A DNA stretch of 32,729 nucleotides from Lucifugimonas sp038150225 (GCA_038150225.1 JAYQWG010000026.1:1-32729), one strand, 5' to 3'. Positions 1 to 7,944 are shown, counted from the first letter of the stretch. Translations and numbers: made by a program. Notes: generated from the sequence alone by a model not told the origin.

Positions 1-243
1 TTTGTACTCGATAGTGACATCCGCAGACATTGAAATTGGCATTGGCGTGACAATCCCGAAATGAAGCCACTCTGGTGTTATCTGGTTGAGATTTGTTGGA
101 TCAGCGAAAAATGAAAACACTTCATCTATTCCAGCTTCTAGGAGGATGCGAGATTGCAGCTCATAAGATCCGTCGCTCAGGCGCTGAATAGCAGGCAAAG
201 TCTCACGAGTATTTTCCGTAAGAGTAGACATTAATTCCGCCAT
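1..243 (-). CDS. SRPBCC-family ligand-binding protein, 5' part (runs off the window)
   Basis: Reading the minus strand from the ATG at 243 gives 81 open codons to the window edge. The product contains LQSRILLEAGIDEVFSFFAD followed by NLNQITPEWLHFGI, then VTPMPISM. This is the N-terminal pattern of the SRPBCC (START/Bet v1-like) group in which a first strand is followed by 'vF.Ff.d..NL..itP..l.f.i.tp'. The stop of the upstream regulator (244-246) directly abuts this ATG (TAG-ATG), so the two genes are very likely translationally coupled. A second in-frame Met four codons on could be the true start. The ligand is unknown. Proteins of this kind often occur beside or fused to TIGR01777-type epimerases, and near light-responsive B12 regulators in other bacteria; both points are family knowledge. 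The 3' end is not visible. Confidence 0.8.
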   Translation of the reverse strand, partial: MAELMSTLTENTRETLPAIQRLSDGSYELQSRILLEAGIDEVFSFFADPTNLNQITPEWLHFGIVTPMPISMSADVTIEYK

Positions 244-1152
244 CTAATCCTCGTCGATCAACTCAGTGATTGGCACCTTCAGTGAATCAGCAATAGCCTT
301 CAAAGTCGCAAAGCTAACGTTTTGCTTGCCATGCTCAACAGCCGAAATGTATGACCGATCCAATGAGGCCGACTTCGCTAAATCGCCCTGGCTGATCCCG
401 AGTTCTTTTCGCAAAGATTGGATTCGTTGCCCGATATCGGCGAGCATTGCATCCAAAGTTCGGGCCGAGAACCCCAGGTCGAATTTCTCTAGAATCCACT
501 CAACTGCTTCAAGGGAATTCGAAGAAACAAAGTCTGCTCCAGCTTCTGACATTCGCTTTCGAGAAATGTTCTCCGATAGCGCACCCCCTCCGACAACTAC
601 AGTAGGAGAGAATCCATTGGACTTCACCCTCTCGACGGTGCGCATCGCCGATTCGAGACTGTCGGGAAGCGTTACGGAGAGCCCTAGTAGTTCTGGACGA
701 GTACTCTCGACCAAAGCGTACAAGTCCTCAATCGGCATGTCTGCGCCAAGGTAGTCTACGTCCCATCCTTCGAATCGAAGTAAATCAGCGAAAGTGAGAC
801 CACCGACCATATGTTGGTCGCCCTCTACCGCTGTGACGATGGCCTTGAGCCCGACCCGATGGTCGGTGATGTAAGAGGCTTGAGCGTGTGCCAGAAGCCT
901 GAAGGCTATTTGAGTCGCCCGATGTTCCTCAGCAATAGTCAAACGTCCCCGATGCCACATAGCACCGATTTCCGCCATCGAATGACCCACGATATTTACA
1001 TAGACTGATGACGGCTCCCATTTGTTCGAAATGGCTTCGTCGATCAATTTAGTTGCAAGTAGGGAATCTCCGGCGAGCAATGCCTCAAGCAGAGCGTGGC
1101 GATGTTTGTCGAGATCTGAGGCTTTAGGTTTAGCCAGGTTTTTTGGGCTCAT
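244..1152 (-). CDS. Cobalamin-binding, probably light-sensing transcription regulator with C-terminal XRE HTH
   Basis: 302 aa. Residues ~15-95 form the helical B12 cap domain, with W66-H67 then E76-H77, the W-x9-EH motif of CarH/LitR photoreceptors; H67 matches the upper axial His of Thermus CarH. Residues ~100-225 form the Rossmann-like B12 domain with D112-x-H114-x-x-G117, where H114 is the expected lower axial ligand. Residues ~238-302 are a Cro/C1 (XRE) helix-turn-helix (ISQGDLAKSASLDRSYISAV). Known family behaviour: adenosylcobalamin-bound CarH tetramers repress in the dark and fall apart in light. Inferred here: a B12/light switch for itself and the abutting SRPBCC gene. CarH has an N-terminal MerR domain instead, so the order and the DNA-binding family both differ. 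No Shine-Dalgarno is seen; the mRNA may be leaderless. Confidence 0.87.
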   Translation of the reverse strand: MSPKNLAKPKASDLDKHRHALLEALLAGDSLLATKLIDEAISNKWEPSSVYVNIVGHSMAEIGAMWHRGRLTIAEEHRATQIAFRLLAHAQASYITDHRVGLKAIVTAVEGDQHMVGGLTFADLLRFEGWDVDYLGADMPIEDLYALVESTRPELLGLSVTLPDSLESAMRTVERVKSNGFSPTVVVGGGALSENISRKRMSEAGADFVSSNSLEAVEWILEKFDLGFSARTLDAMLADIGQRIQSLRKELGISQGDLAKSASLDRSYISAVEHGKQNVSFATLKAIADSLKVPITELIDED

Positions 1153-1190
1153 GTCAACATTATTACATATATGATGACTTTACTCCACAA
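1153..1190 (-). promoter_or_regulatory. Promoter and operator-like inverted repeat before the B12/XRE regulator
   Basis: Seen on the plus strand: GTCAACAT (1153-1160), 10 nt, then ATGATGAC (1171-1178). The arms are complementary at 7 of 8 positions and directly abut the start codon. Read on the minus strand, a candidate -35 TTGTGG (1190-1185) lies 17 nt before a candidate -10 TGTAAT (1167-1162), putting the transcription start within a few bases of the ATG, as in leaderless genes. The repeat would overlap the -10 element, which suits autorepression. Promoter assignment is by eye only. Confidence 0.5.
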
Positions 1191-1584
1191 CATTTCGGGT
1201 ATACGATGTCTAAGAATCGCTCAGAAACTCAGTACAAGGTCTGAAAAATTTCGGTAAATCGACGAAGTCAAATCGTCGGGCCGGCCAAGGAAGTTAGAAC
1301 GATGGAAATGCTCTGTGTAATTGCAATTGGTTCTGTCATCGTTGTATCAACCTGCTGGGAACTTTCTGGGCGTTACACAAGCGGATTTGCGTCAATGCTG
1401 AAAGGGGCGAGAACGGGAAACTTTCTACGCGAGCCTCATCTTTCCTACGCTTTGAATGGTGACGCTACGGTACTCGCTACAACTTCGTACCAACGTCCGT
1501 TGACGGATGTTCGCACCGAATCGTTTTCCTGAGTCGCCCGACTGCCTAGGTCAGCGGGCTAGCCAAATGAGCGGAGAAATCGAG
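1191..1584. other. Stretch without a convincing gene
   Basis: About 390 bases between the regulator and the zinc ribbon. A 76-codon open frame (1302-1532, plus) shows a hydrophobic N-terminus but no recognisable domain, and it runs up to the next gene without a stop signal of its own kind. I do not call it. The promoter of the zinc ribbon/MMPL pair probably lies here, but I cannot single out one element. Confidence 0.4.
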
Positions 1585-1761
1585 ATGCTATTTTTGAAGT
1601 CCTGCCCGAAATGCACAAGTGGTGCTGTCTACAGCTATGAAGGTCTGGATGGATTAGAGTACAAGTGTGTGAATTGTGCCTACTTAATTCCTAGCGTTCG
1701 TTCTGATGTGATTACCGAGCTAGCTGGTGGCACATACCCAGAGTTCGAGGCAAGCGCCTAA
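1585..1761 (+). CDS. Small zinc-ribbon protein
   Basis: 58 aa from the ATG at 1585. It is preceded by GGAG at 1571-1574, eight bases upstream, which decides this start over in-frame ATGs at 1507 and 1567. Residues SCPKCTSGAVY and YKCVNCAYLIP give two CxxC knuckles separated by about 18 residues, the layout of a single zinc ribbon. A conserved-looking Tyr-rich segment lies between them. Tiny proteins of this shape (CPKC..G.vy..eD..g.y..C..CGy) are common in Chloroflexota genomes, where they are mostly unassigned; they may bind nucleic acid or serve as redox or metal modules. It lies 33 bases before the MMPL exporter on the same strand, so co-transcription is likely. No function is proposed. 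Confidence 0.72.
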   Translation: MLFLKSCPKCTSGAVYSYEGLDGLEYKCVNCAYLIPSVRSDVITELAGGTYPEFEASA

Positions 1762-1794
1762 TGCTTCACCGAACACACCATCCGCTAGAACCTA

Positions 1795-4139
1795 ATGAAA
1801 TTCTTACTATTTAGCTCCTCCGCCAAACGCGGAGCTATCATCGGCATAGCAGTCTGGTTTGCCATCATCGGCGCTATCAGTTCTATTGCCCCTAATCTTT
1901 CCGAGGTCACTACAAGCGACCAAGAGGAGTTTCTGCCAGCCGGAGCTGAATCTGTGGCTGCTGCACAGCTGTCATCAGAAAAATTTCCGACTGGAGATGG
2001 AATACCAGCCCTAGTAGTGTTCAATAGCCCAAGCGGTTATGACGTCGTTCAAGGGCCGATATCAAATTTCGCAGAAGCAGCTCGGAGCTCTGAGGCGCCT
2101 GAAAACATAATTTCTGTCCTTACTCCTGAGGATTCGCCCGGGGCATTCGCTTCGCTTGTGGCTCCTGATTCACTCACTGCGATGGCGGTAGTNNNNNNNN
2201 NNNNNNNNNNNNNNNNNNNNNNNNNNNNNNNNNNNNNNNNNNNNNNNNNNNNNNNNNNNNNNNNNNNNNNNNNNNNNNNNNNNNNNNNNNNNCCGGGGCA
2301 TTCGCTTCGCTTGTGGCTCCTGATTCACTCACTGCGATGGCGGTAGTCACGATTGGTGGCTCGCCTTCTGGGTCTGAATTCGGAGCAGCTGTCGTTTGGA
2401 TTTCTGAACAGGCGAAACTGGTCGGGGGAAATCTGCAAATTGAGACCGCGGTCACCGGCCCCGCCGGCATCATTAATGATGCGGTAGAGGTGTTCAATTC
2501 AATTGACCTTCGCGTGACGTTGGTCACCGTTCTGCTCGTGCTTGTCCTTCTGCTGATTATTTACAGGTCACCCGTCTTGGCGATCGTTCCTCTCATTGTC
2601 ACTGGCTCTGCTTTGACCTTGTCGCAGTCGTTGGCTGCTATGTTGTCACAGCAGTTCGATCTTCCTCTGAACGGTCAGGTCACTGCGATCATGTCGGTAC
2701 TGGTCTTTGGAGCCGGAACCAACTACGCACTCTTCATTGTTTCGAGATATCGCGAAGAGCTGGTTTTGAACTCTGATAAGTGGACTGCAATGCGCTCTAC
2801 GATGAGTCATGTCGGACCTTCGATTGCAGGATCGGCTGGCACGACAGTAGTGGCAATGTTTGCCCTCACGTTCGCCTCCTTCGGTTCGTTCAAATCACTC
2901 GGTCCCATGCTCGCTCTAGCGATCTGCATAGTGTTGCTCTCGGGTCTACTGGTGATGCCTGCTGTCATCGCCATGCTCGGGCGTTTAGCGTTCTGGCCGC
3001 GACCCCTTGTTCAACAATCTTCTATCAGCACCGATGGTTTCTGGCATAGCGTTGGACGTTACGTGTCACGCAGACCCGCAGCTGTTTTCGTCGTCACGAT
3101 GGTGCTAATCGTCCTTGGCACGTTGCCTTCCTGGAGCATTTCACCAAGTTTCAACTTCATCGACGGATTCCCCGACGATGCTGAATCGAAGCGTGGATAT
3201 GAACTGCTCACCACCTCATTCCCATCTGGTCAGCTCGCTCCAACTCAGGTATTCGTCAATGTGGAGCAGGGTAACGTCCTTGCAAACTTCGAAGAGCTTG
3301 AGAGCATTTCGCATTCTCTTGCCAATATCGACGGAGTAATCAGCGTCACCGGACCAACTCGACCTACCGGTGTACCAGCGTCTGAATCGCAGGCGGCGAT
3401 CTTCGGGAATCAGAGATTCGTCTCGCCTGATGGAACCACAGCTCGAATTGACCTGATCTTCGGTGACGATCCGTATGACCAACCTGCGTTGACCCGCATT
3501 GAAACTATTCGCTCGACAGTCGCCGAGTCGCCTTTGAGCTCGGCTCTCGGGATCCAAATTCTCGTCGGAGGGGAATCTGCTGTTCAAGCGGACACCAAGG
3601 CTTCAATTGATGCCGACATTTCCTGGCTCGCGCCGGTTTCATTACTTGCGATCTTCGGTGTCCTCATCATACTGCTGCGATCGATCGTGGCACCGCTATA
3701 CCTCGTATTCAGTGTGATTGTCAGCTTCGGGGCAACGTTCGGAATTTCAGTGTTCATCTTTCAGGAAGTTTTTGGACACACCGGGGTGGCGTACTCGAAC
3801 GGTGTTTGGATGTTCATATTCCTGGTCGCACTCGGAGCTGACTACAACATATTTGTCATGTCCCGAATCAGAGAGGCTATCCGCAAGGAGGGCATTAGCA
3901 ACGGCATCGCTACTGCTGTAGGGCGGACAGGAGGAGTTGTTACTTCTGCAGGAATAATTTTGGCAGGAACGTTTGCTGTTCTAACAACACTTCCACTTAG
4001 AGACATATTCCAACTCGGATTCGCAGTAATGCTTGGAGTTTTAATCGACACGTTTGTAGTGCGAGCGCTACTGGTCCCGAGTATGACGGCCTTACTAGGA
4101 AATCTTAGCTGGTGGCCGAAGAGGCAGCTTTCGAGTTAG
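1795..4139 (+). CDS. MMPL/RND-family membrane exporter (interrupted by assembly gap)
   Basis: Removing the 100-N gap and one copy of the 55-bp overlap at its edges leaves one unbroken frame of 729 codons plus stop, the usual size of short actinobacterial-type MMPL proteins (about 700-750 aa). Features: first membrane helix at residues ~12-32, an extracytoplasmic domain, five helices (from RVTLVTVLLVLVLLLIIY), a second extracytoplasmic domain starting after WSISPSFNFIDGF, and a second helix bundle. The proton-relay Asp-Tyr pair of MmpL proteins is kept in the second half (GADYNIF) but is Asn-Tyr in the first (GAGTNYALF, codon 2721-2723). Family role: proton-driven export of lipids or hydrophobic compounds across the inner membrane. 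Substrate unknown. Tandem with the zinc ribbon. As deposited, the N run makes two false partial frames. Confidence 0.88.
2138..2347. repeat. Exact 55-bp duplication flanking the gap (unmerged contig overlap)
   Basis: Bases 2138-2192 and 2293-2347 are identical over all 55 positions, and each copy touches the run of Ns. Joining them once restores the MMPL reading frame and a natural protein sequence (SLTAMAV followed by VTIGGSPSG). The length equals a common de Bruijn k-mer size, so this looks like two contigs scaffolded with an arbitrary gap although they overlap. Confidence 0.92.
2193..2292. other. Assembly gap, 100 Ns
   Basis: Exactly 100 undetermined bases, the conventional length for a gap of unknown size. 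The flanking overlap argues that the true missing length is zero and that the window is 155 bases too long here. Confidence 0.97.
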
Positions 4140-4507
4140 GGCTGTAGATCCGCATCCTCGGCAAACGACCAGTTATCTACATTTATCTCGAACGATGCGG
4201 AAAATCCTCAGGTGCTCCGAGGCTTGATTGCCGAAATAGTTTCTAGTTTTTCCGGCGCCTGGTAATACAAAAACAGGACATGTAAATTACCCGGATTATC
4301 AGAGCATATTATCCAAACGAATACAACCTACAACGCCTTGCCCGTGTAAGAGCGCACACGAAATAAAAAATTACGCAGTTTTATTTTTTCCGGCGAAATA
4401 TTTCTTCTGCGGGCAGCCTACATAAGTTATGTTCCTAAGCTAACAACTGTCGCGGCTACTAGAACCTCAACTCCATCAGCAGATTGTGAATAGTATTTTT
4501 TGTATCA
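4140..4507. other. AT-rich stretch without an intact gene
   Basis: About 370 bases after the MMPL stop. It contains several A/T runs (for example around 4371-4400) and no sustained open frame. The last part (about 4440-4485, plus) can be read as a Thr/Ser/Pro-rich segment (TRTSTPSAD), which resembles the linker that precedes fasciclin domains in secreted proteins, so the decayed gene described next may begin here. No hairpin with a T run was found just after the MMPL stop. Confidence 0.4.
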
Positions 4508-4906
4508 AAGACTTTTGTCGATTTAGCCGATAACGATGGTTGTGATGAGATCCGGTGACTGCCCTTGAGGCAGCGTGTCGCCTAAGAAACTCAGGCTTTT
4601 TATAGACCATTCAATGTCTTTGCGTTATCCGACTGTGAATTTTGGGGCTCTGCCAGACTGCGTTGTCGCTTATCAACTCGATAACGTTCCGTCTCTCAAT
4701 GTGTTTCAAGAAGTACCCGTGGTGGCGGGTGAGGTGATGGCTGCTGACGTGGTAAGTCTTACCTGAGCGACAATGCTGCAAGTTACGAGCTCCAGCCGGA
4801 AATGATGATTGGCATGGTAATGATCGACGATGACAATATTCTCATCACCGACATGATCCCTTCTGATGGTGTGATTCACGATATAGCCAAAGTATTTCTA
4901 CATTAG
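4508..4906 (+). pseudogene. Decayed fasciclin (FAS1)-domain protein gene
   Basis: A FAS1 domain can be pieced together only by changing frame. KTFVDLADNDG (from 4508) resembles the first helix; TALEAA (from 4558, next frame) resembles 'LVAALEAA'; PFNVFALSDCEF (from 4607) matches the 'PFTVFAPTDEAF' box; GALPDCVVAYQLDN and VVAGEVMAADVVSL (4644-4763) match the 'ALP.GVV..LL.d' and 'yHVV.GkvmaadV' boxes; ITDMIPSDGVIHDIAKVFL (to 4903, then TAG) matches the terminal 'a.NGvIHvId.vLlP'. The frame changes four times and there are internal stops, so this is decay rather than one sequencing error. FAS1 proteins are normally secreted or lipid-anchored adhesion-type proteins. A perfect terminator hairpin follows 25 bases after the stop, as expected for a former gene. 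Confidence 0.82.
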
Positions 4907-4931
4907 TCAACAACTGAGTTATCGGACTAGG

Positions 4932-4964
4932 ATCTCCTGTGAACGTTGTTTGCAGGAGATTTTT
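4932..4964 (+). terminator. Rho-independent terminator of the fasciclin pseudogene
   Basis: ATCTCCTG (4932-4939) and CAGGAGAT (4953-4960) form a perfect 8-bp stem with a 13-nt loop, followed on the plus strand by TTTT. The minus strand lacks a T run after the stem, so the element serves the plus strand. It stands just before the end of the convergent MFS gene. Confidence 0.75.
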
Positions 4965-4966
4965 GG

Positions 4967-6151
4967 TTAAGCAGTTGTGTCTTTCATACTGCGGGAAGTT
5001 CTCATTGCTGGAATAAGAATGAATGCGACTGCCATGAGCGCGATTCCGATACCAGAAACGATCAGAACCGCTGTGGCTGGATCCAGCAAGCTAGCCAGCG
5101 CTCCAATACCAAGTTGTCCAAACGGTCCCAGACCGATGAGTACCGCGATTGAACCTAGTGCTCTCCCTCGCATTTCAGGAGATGACGTGTAAATCATGAT
5201 TGCCGATTGCATGGTTGCAAAACCCGACATTCCAATTCCACCGATGAACATAATGATCAACGTTAGCCAGTAGACCTCGGACTTTGAGAATAGCAATATT
5301 GCGACCAGGTACAAACTCGAACCCCACATGAATATATGTGGGTACTGGCGCGGTTGGGCATACATCGCGATAAGTGATGCCCCAACAAAAGCTCCTGCAC
5401 CTTCGACTGACTGCAGCACCCCAATGAGAACTTCACCGACTTCTAGCACCTGTTTCACTACGACAGGTTGCTGGCTCAAATATGAGAACCCGAACATATT
5501 TAGGATCAGCGTTACAGCAAGCGTTCCAACCATCAGCTGACTCTTGCTTATGTAGCGAACTCCTTCGATGACTTGAGTAACTGGGCCAACTAGTTCGTTC
5601 GACGAAGCCGGACGTTCATACTTCAGCGAAAGTGCGATCAAGAGTCCGACCGAATAAAGCGCAACACCGAGGAAAAATCCACCTTGAGCACCGATCGTTG
5701 CTAGGAAGACTCCACCAATAAATGGATCAGGAATTCGGAATAAAGAGTTGGTCGATTGCTCTAGAGAGATAGCCCTGCCTACAGTCGTTTTTGGAACTAC
5801 TTCACCGATCATCGTTCTACGTATCGGGAACTCGCTTGCCATGACCGCACCGATTACAAAATTACCGAGCGCGAGCTGCCAGTACTGTAGAGAATCATTT
5901 GTGATTAGCAATCCGAGCCAAAGTGACGTTCCTGCCTGAACAGCGAGTCCTAAGATCATCAAGTACTTGCGATTGAATCGTTCCGCAAGCACTCCAATTC
6001 CGAATCCGAAAAGCATCGGAACAAACCGCAGGAAGAACATCACCGAAACTAGGAATGGTGATCCGGTTAGTTCAAGCGCAACAAGCGCGACCACCAGCAA
6101 CTCTAGCCACATCATGATGCCAGTCATCCAACCGACTGCCCAGAGGCGCAT
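4967..6151 (-). CDS. MFS transporter, MFS_3/EntS-like exporter group
   Basis: 394 aa, about ten to twelve predicted membrane helices. The N-terminal LRLWAVGWMTG-like start (here MRLWAVGWMTGIMMWLELLV), ALELTGSPFLVSVMFFLRFV and the cytoplasmic loop VLAERFNRKYLMILG are typical of the DHA3-type exporters that include enterobactin exporter EntS. FPIRRTMIGEVVP corresponds to the 'p.r.a.ipdlVp' region of that group. No substrate can be named. The frame is open for more than 20 codons upstream of the ATG and reads SLLENPQL just before it, which resembles the extended N-terminus of relatives, but no ATG, GTG or TTG lies there; the chosen start may therefore be a little short. It follows the ceramidase-like gene on the same strand after 133 bases. 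It is related to, but not a close copy of, the second MFS gene at 13529. Confidence 0.85.
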   Translation of the reverse strand: MRLWAVGWMTGIMMWLELLVVALVALELTGSPFLVSVMFFLRFVPMLFGFGIGVLAERFNRKYLMILGLAVQAGTSLWLGLLITNDSLQYWQLALGNFVIGAVMASEFPIRRTMIGEVVPKTTVGRAISLEQSTNSLFRIPDPFIGGVFLATIGAQGGFFLGVALYSVGLLIALSLKYERPASSNELVGPVTQVIEGVRYISKSQLMVGTLAVTLILNMFGFSYLSQQPVVVKQVLEVGEVLIGVLQSVEGAGAFVGASLIAMYAQPRQYPHIFMWGSSLYLVAILLFSKSEVYWLTLIIMFIGGIGMSGFATMQSAIMIYTSSPEMRGRALGSIAVLIGLGPFGQLGIGALASLLDPATAVLIVSGIGIALMAVAFILIPAMRTSRSMKDTTA

Positions 6152-6284
6152 TAACTGCGGATTTTCCAGAAGGGAATTCTTTTGTTGTGAACTAGTCCCT
6201 TGAGTTGAGTGCTCGATTAGGAAACTCTCGAAAGATACTCGGAGTCGACTAAATAAAGGATGAAAGAGCGAATAAGCCGGTCAA

Positions 6285-7661
6285 CTACCGCCAGAGCACT
6301 GAGATTGCGTCGTTGCAAGCGGCTATTGTTTCCTCGGCAGCTCCGGCAGCCATTGGCGTAGTCGTTACCTCGTAGCCACCTTCTTCAAAGTTATCCGCCA
6401 TTGGCATGTACCCGAGATAGCCATTCGAGTATCCGCTGAACAGGGTTTGTCTGGCTGGGGACGCTTTTTTCACTGCGTTTCCAATTTCTGAGAACGCTTC
6501 GACCGGGATTCCGACTAGAGCCGCTGGGCCGATTCTCATTGCCTGGATAGGCATAGACATTGGACCGTTTTCAGTCCGCATTGCATTGCTTAAAACAAAT
6601 CCTTGGCGTTTGGCGTTCTTCACGGCTTCCTTGATTTCGGCTTGGGATCCCTTTTCGCGGGTCTCCTTCAAAATCCCGACGATTCGGTCGAACTCCGCCT
6701 GCGCCTCGGCAACTTCAGGGAATTGCCCGACCGGTAGTTCAACCGTTGTATTGACCACTCGCAAAGTGTCGTCGGGTTCGCCAGCTGCATCATCCTCATA
6801 CATTCCGAGATCAGCACCTGATGGCACTACTTCTACCAGCCGTTCTTTCCTTGGGATAGGGTCAGTTTCAAGTCGAACTTTTGCAGCTTCTAACCCCAGT
6901 CGAGTCCCGAGCCATTCCGCTACCTCGCGCTCGCCGATAAATCCATGGGTTGGACCACAGTTTCCGGCCGCCCCCTGCAAGAAAAGGCATAGTCCACCGG
7001 CATATTGCTCCACCACTCTGCGTGCATAGCCGGGGTAGTCCGGTGATAAAAGTTTGTTTGCTGGACCCAGGATTGTCGGGTGGCACGTGTAGTTAAGAAG
7101 TGTCGCGATCGCATTGCCGTCGTGGTCGTTGATTGCAACGATTCCAACTTCTCGATCAACGAATCCGTCCCAGTTTCTTCCGGTGAACAAGGTGCCGTCA
7201 TCAAGGGCAGGGCGTCGGTTCACATTGATCGAGCACGATCCACTCCCGACACCAACGTGCGCAGGCTTCGCTGACCACTTAGCAGCATTAACTGACTCTG
7301 CGACGCGACCTGGGAGCGAGTCCCAGTAAGGACCAACTAGTTCCATTCCTTCATCTAGCCAGGAACCACGGTTGACAGGACCTGAGTGAGTATGGGTTGC
7401 AGTGAGTCTGAGGTTTTCGGATTTCACACCCGAAGTGCGTTCAACTTCAGCTCGAATTGCTGCATCATCGGAATTCGTGAGAACTCCAACATCAAGATCG
7501 ACGATTGCCAGCTCTAACTCACTGTTGGTCACATACAACGCTGTCGAATAGAACGGCATATCTACGCCTTCTGCACGCTGGTGAGTCGCAGCTCCCCAAC
7601 CGGCGTGAGCAATCCCTATTGGTGGTGTGATGTCGGCGCGTCCAGCTCCGGCTGTAAGCAT
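6285..7661 (-). CDS. Neutral/alkaline ceramidase-like hydrolase (N-terminal catalytic domain family)
   Basis: 458 aa. It opens with GAGRADITPPIGIAHAGW and has the metal-site motif ATHTHSGPVNRGSW, then NYTCHPTILG and LLSPDYPGYARRVVEQ, then LFLQGAAGNCGP. These are the landmarks of the Ceramidase_alk N-terminal domain: HxH zinc ligands, a further His, and the region that holds the nucleophilic Ser in true ceramidases, where the motif is usually GDVSPN. Because that motif is altered and the C-terminal Ig-like domain of true ceramidases (about 650-700 aa) is absent, the amide or ester it cleaves is uncertain. No signal peptide is visible, so it is probably cytoplasmic. GGAG eight bases before the ATG supports the start. 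The MFS exporter follows in the same direction. Confidence 0.83.
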   Translation of the reverse strand: MLTAGAGRADITPPIGIAHAGWGAATHQRAEGVDMPFYSTALYVTNSELELAIVDLDVGVLTNSDDAAIRAEVERTSGVKSENLRLTATHTHSGPVNRGSWLDEGMELVGPYWDSLPGRVAESVNAAKWSAKPAHVGVGSGSCSINVNRRPALDDGTLFTGRNWDGFVDREVGIVAINDHDGNAIATLLNYTCHPTILGPANKLLSPDYPGYARRVVEQYAGGLCLFLQGAAGNCGPTHGFIGEREVAEWLGTRLGLEAAKVRLETDPIPRKERLVEVVPSGADLGMYEDDAAGEPDDTLRVVNTTVELPVGQFPEVAEAQAEFDRIVGILKETREKGSQAEIKEAVKNAKRQGFVLSNAMRTENGPMSMPIQAMRIGPAALVGIPVEAFSEIGNAVKKASPARQTLFSGYSNGYLGYMPMADNFEEGGYEVTTTPMAAGAAEETIAACNDAISVLWR

Positions 7662-7816
7662 TCGAGTAACTCCATTGCCTCGTCGAAATTTGAATGACGG
7701 GAATTTACCACCTGCGTTGCATGATTTAGCAATGTTGGCGTAGTGCGATTTTGACTATTTTCCGTCCCAACCGAACCAAACATTCACATGTTATTTGGGG
7801 TTATTTGCCATACAGG

Positions 7817-7852
7817 AAAAAGTGATCCGGTGATTTGAAACCGGATCACTTT
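7817..7852 (-). terminator. Strong hairpin with T run on the minus strand, in a divergent intergenic space
   Basis: A perfect 12-bp stem (7819-7830 with 7841-7852, core AGTGATCCGG/CCGGATCACT) encloses a 10-nt loop. Read on the minus strand it is followed by TTTTT (7821-7817), so it has the form of an intrinsic terminator. No minus-strand gene ends here. It lies about 160 bases upstream of the ceramidase-like start, inside what would be its 5' leader, so it may be an attenuator or the end of a small RNA. Confidence 0.6.
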
Positions 7853-7893
7853 ATGAGATTAAAGTACTGTCGCAGAAAGAATTTGAATGGGAA

Positions 7894-7944
7894 TTGAGCA
7901 GTCATTATGCTCAAATGGCAGCAGATAGTTGAGGAAGATCTCAA
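7894..7944. promoter_or_regulatory. Two operator-like palindromes with shared half-sites
   Basis: TTGAGCA (7894-7900) and TGCTCAA (7908-7914) are a perfect 7-bp inverted repeat with a 7-nt centre. TTGAG (7929-7933) and CTCAA (7940-7944) are a second one with a 6-nt centre. Both use the half-site TTGAG/CTCAA and their centres lie about 32 bases apart, close to three helical turns. They sit 34-84 bases before the SDR start and may control it, the divergent hydrolase gene, or both. Confidence 0.5.

Noticed and set aside
1302..1532. A 76-aa plus-strand protein
   Set aside because: No recognisable domain, no clear ribosome site and unremarkable composition; not distinguishable from a chance open frame.
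2138..2347. A true tandem duplication within the MMPL gene
   Set aside because: Both copies touch the N run exactly, the gap has the conventional length of 100, and collapsing one copy restores a normal protein. An assembly overlap explains it fully.
2313..4139. A separate 608-aa transporter starting at an internal GTG
   Set aside because: The GTG lies inside the duplicated 55 bases; the frame continues the upstream half of the MMPL protein once the gap is removed.
4575..4766. An independent 63-aa gene
   Set aside because: Its residues are the middle of a FAS1 domain whose two ends lie in other frames, so it is a fragment of the pseudogene.
6868..7274. Overlapping open frames on both strands inside the ceramidase-like gene
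   Set aside because: They are shadows of a well-supported gene with clear family motifs. The same applies to most antisense frames in the window.
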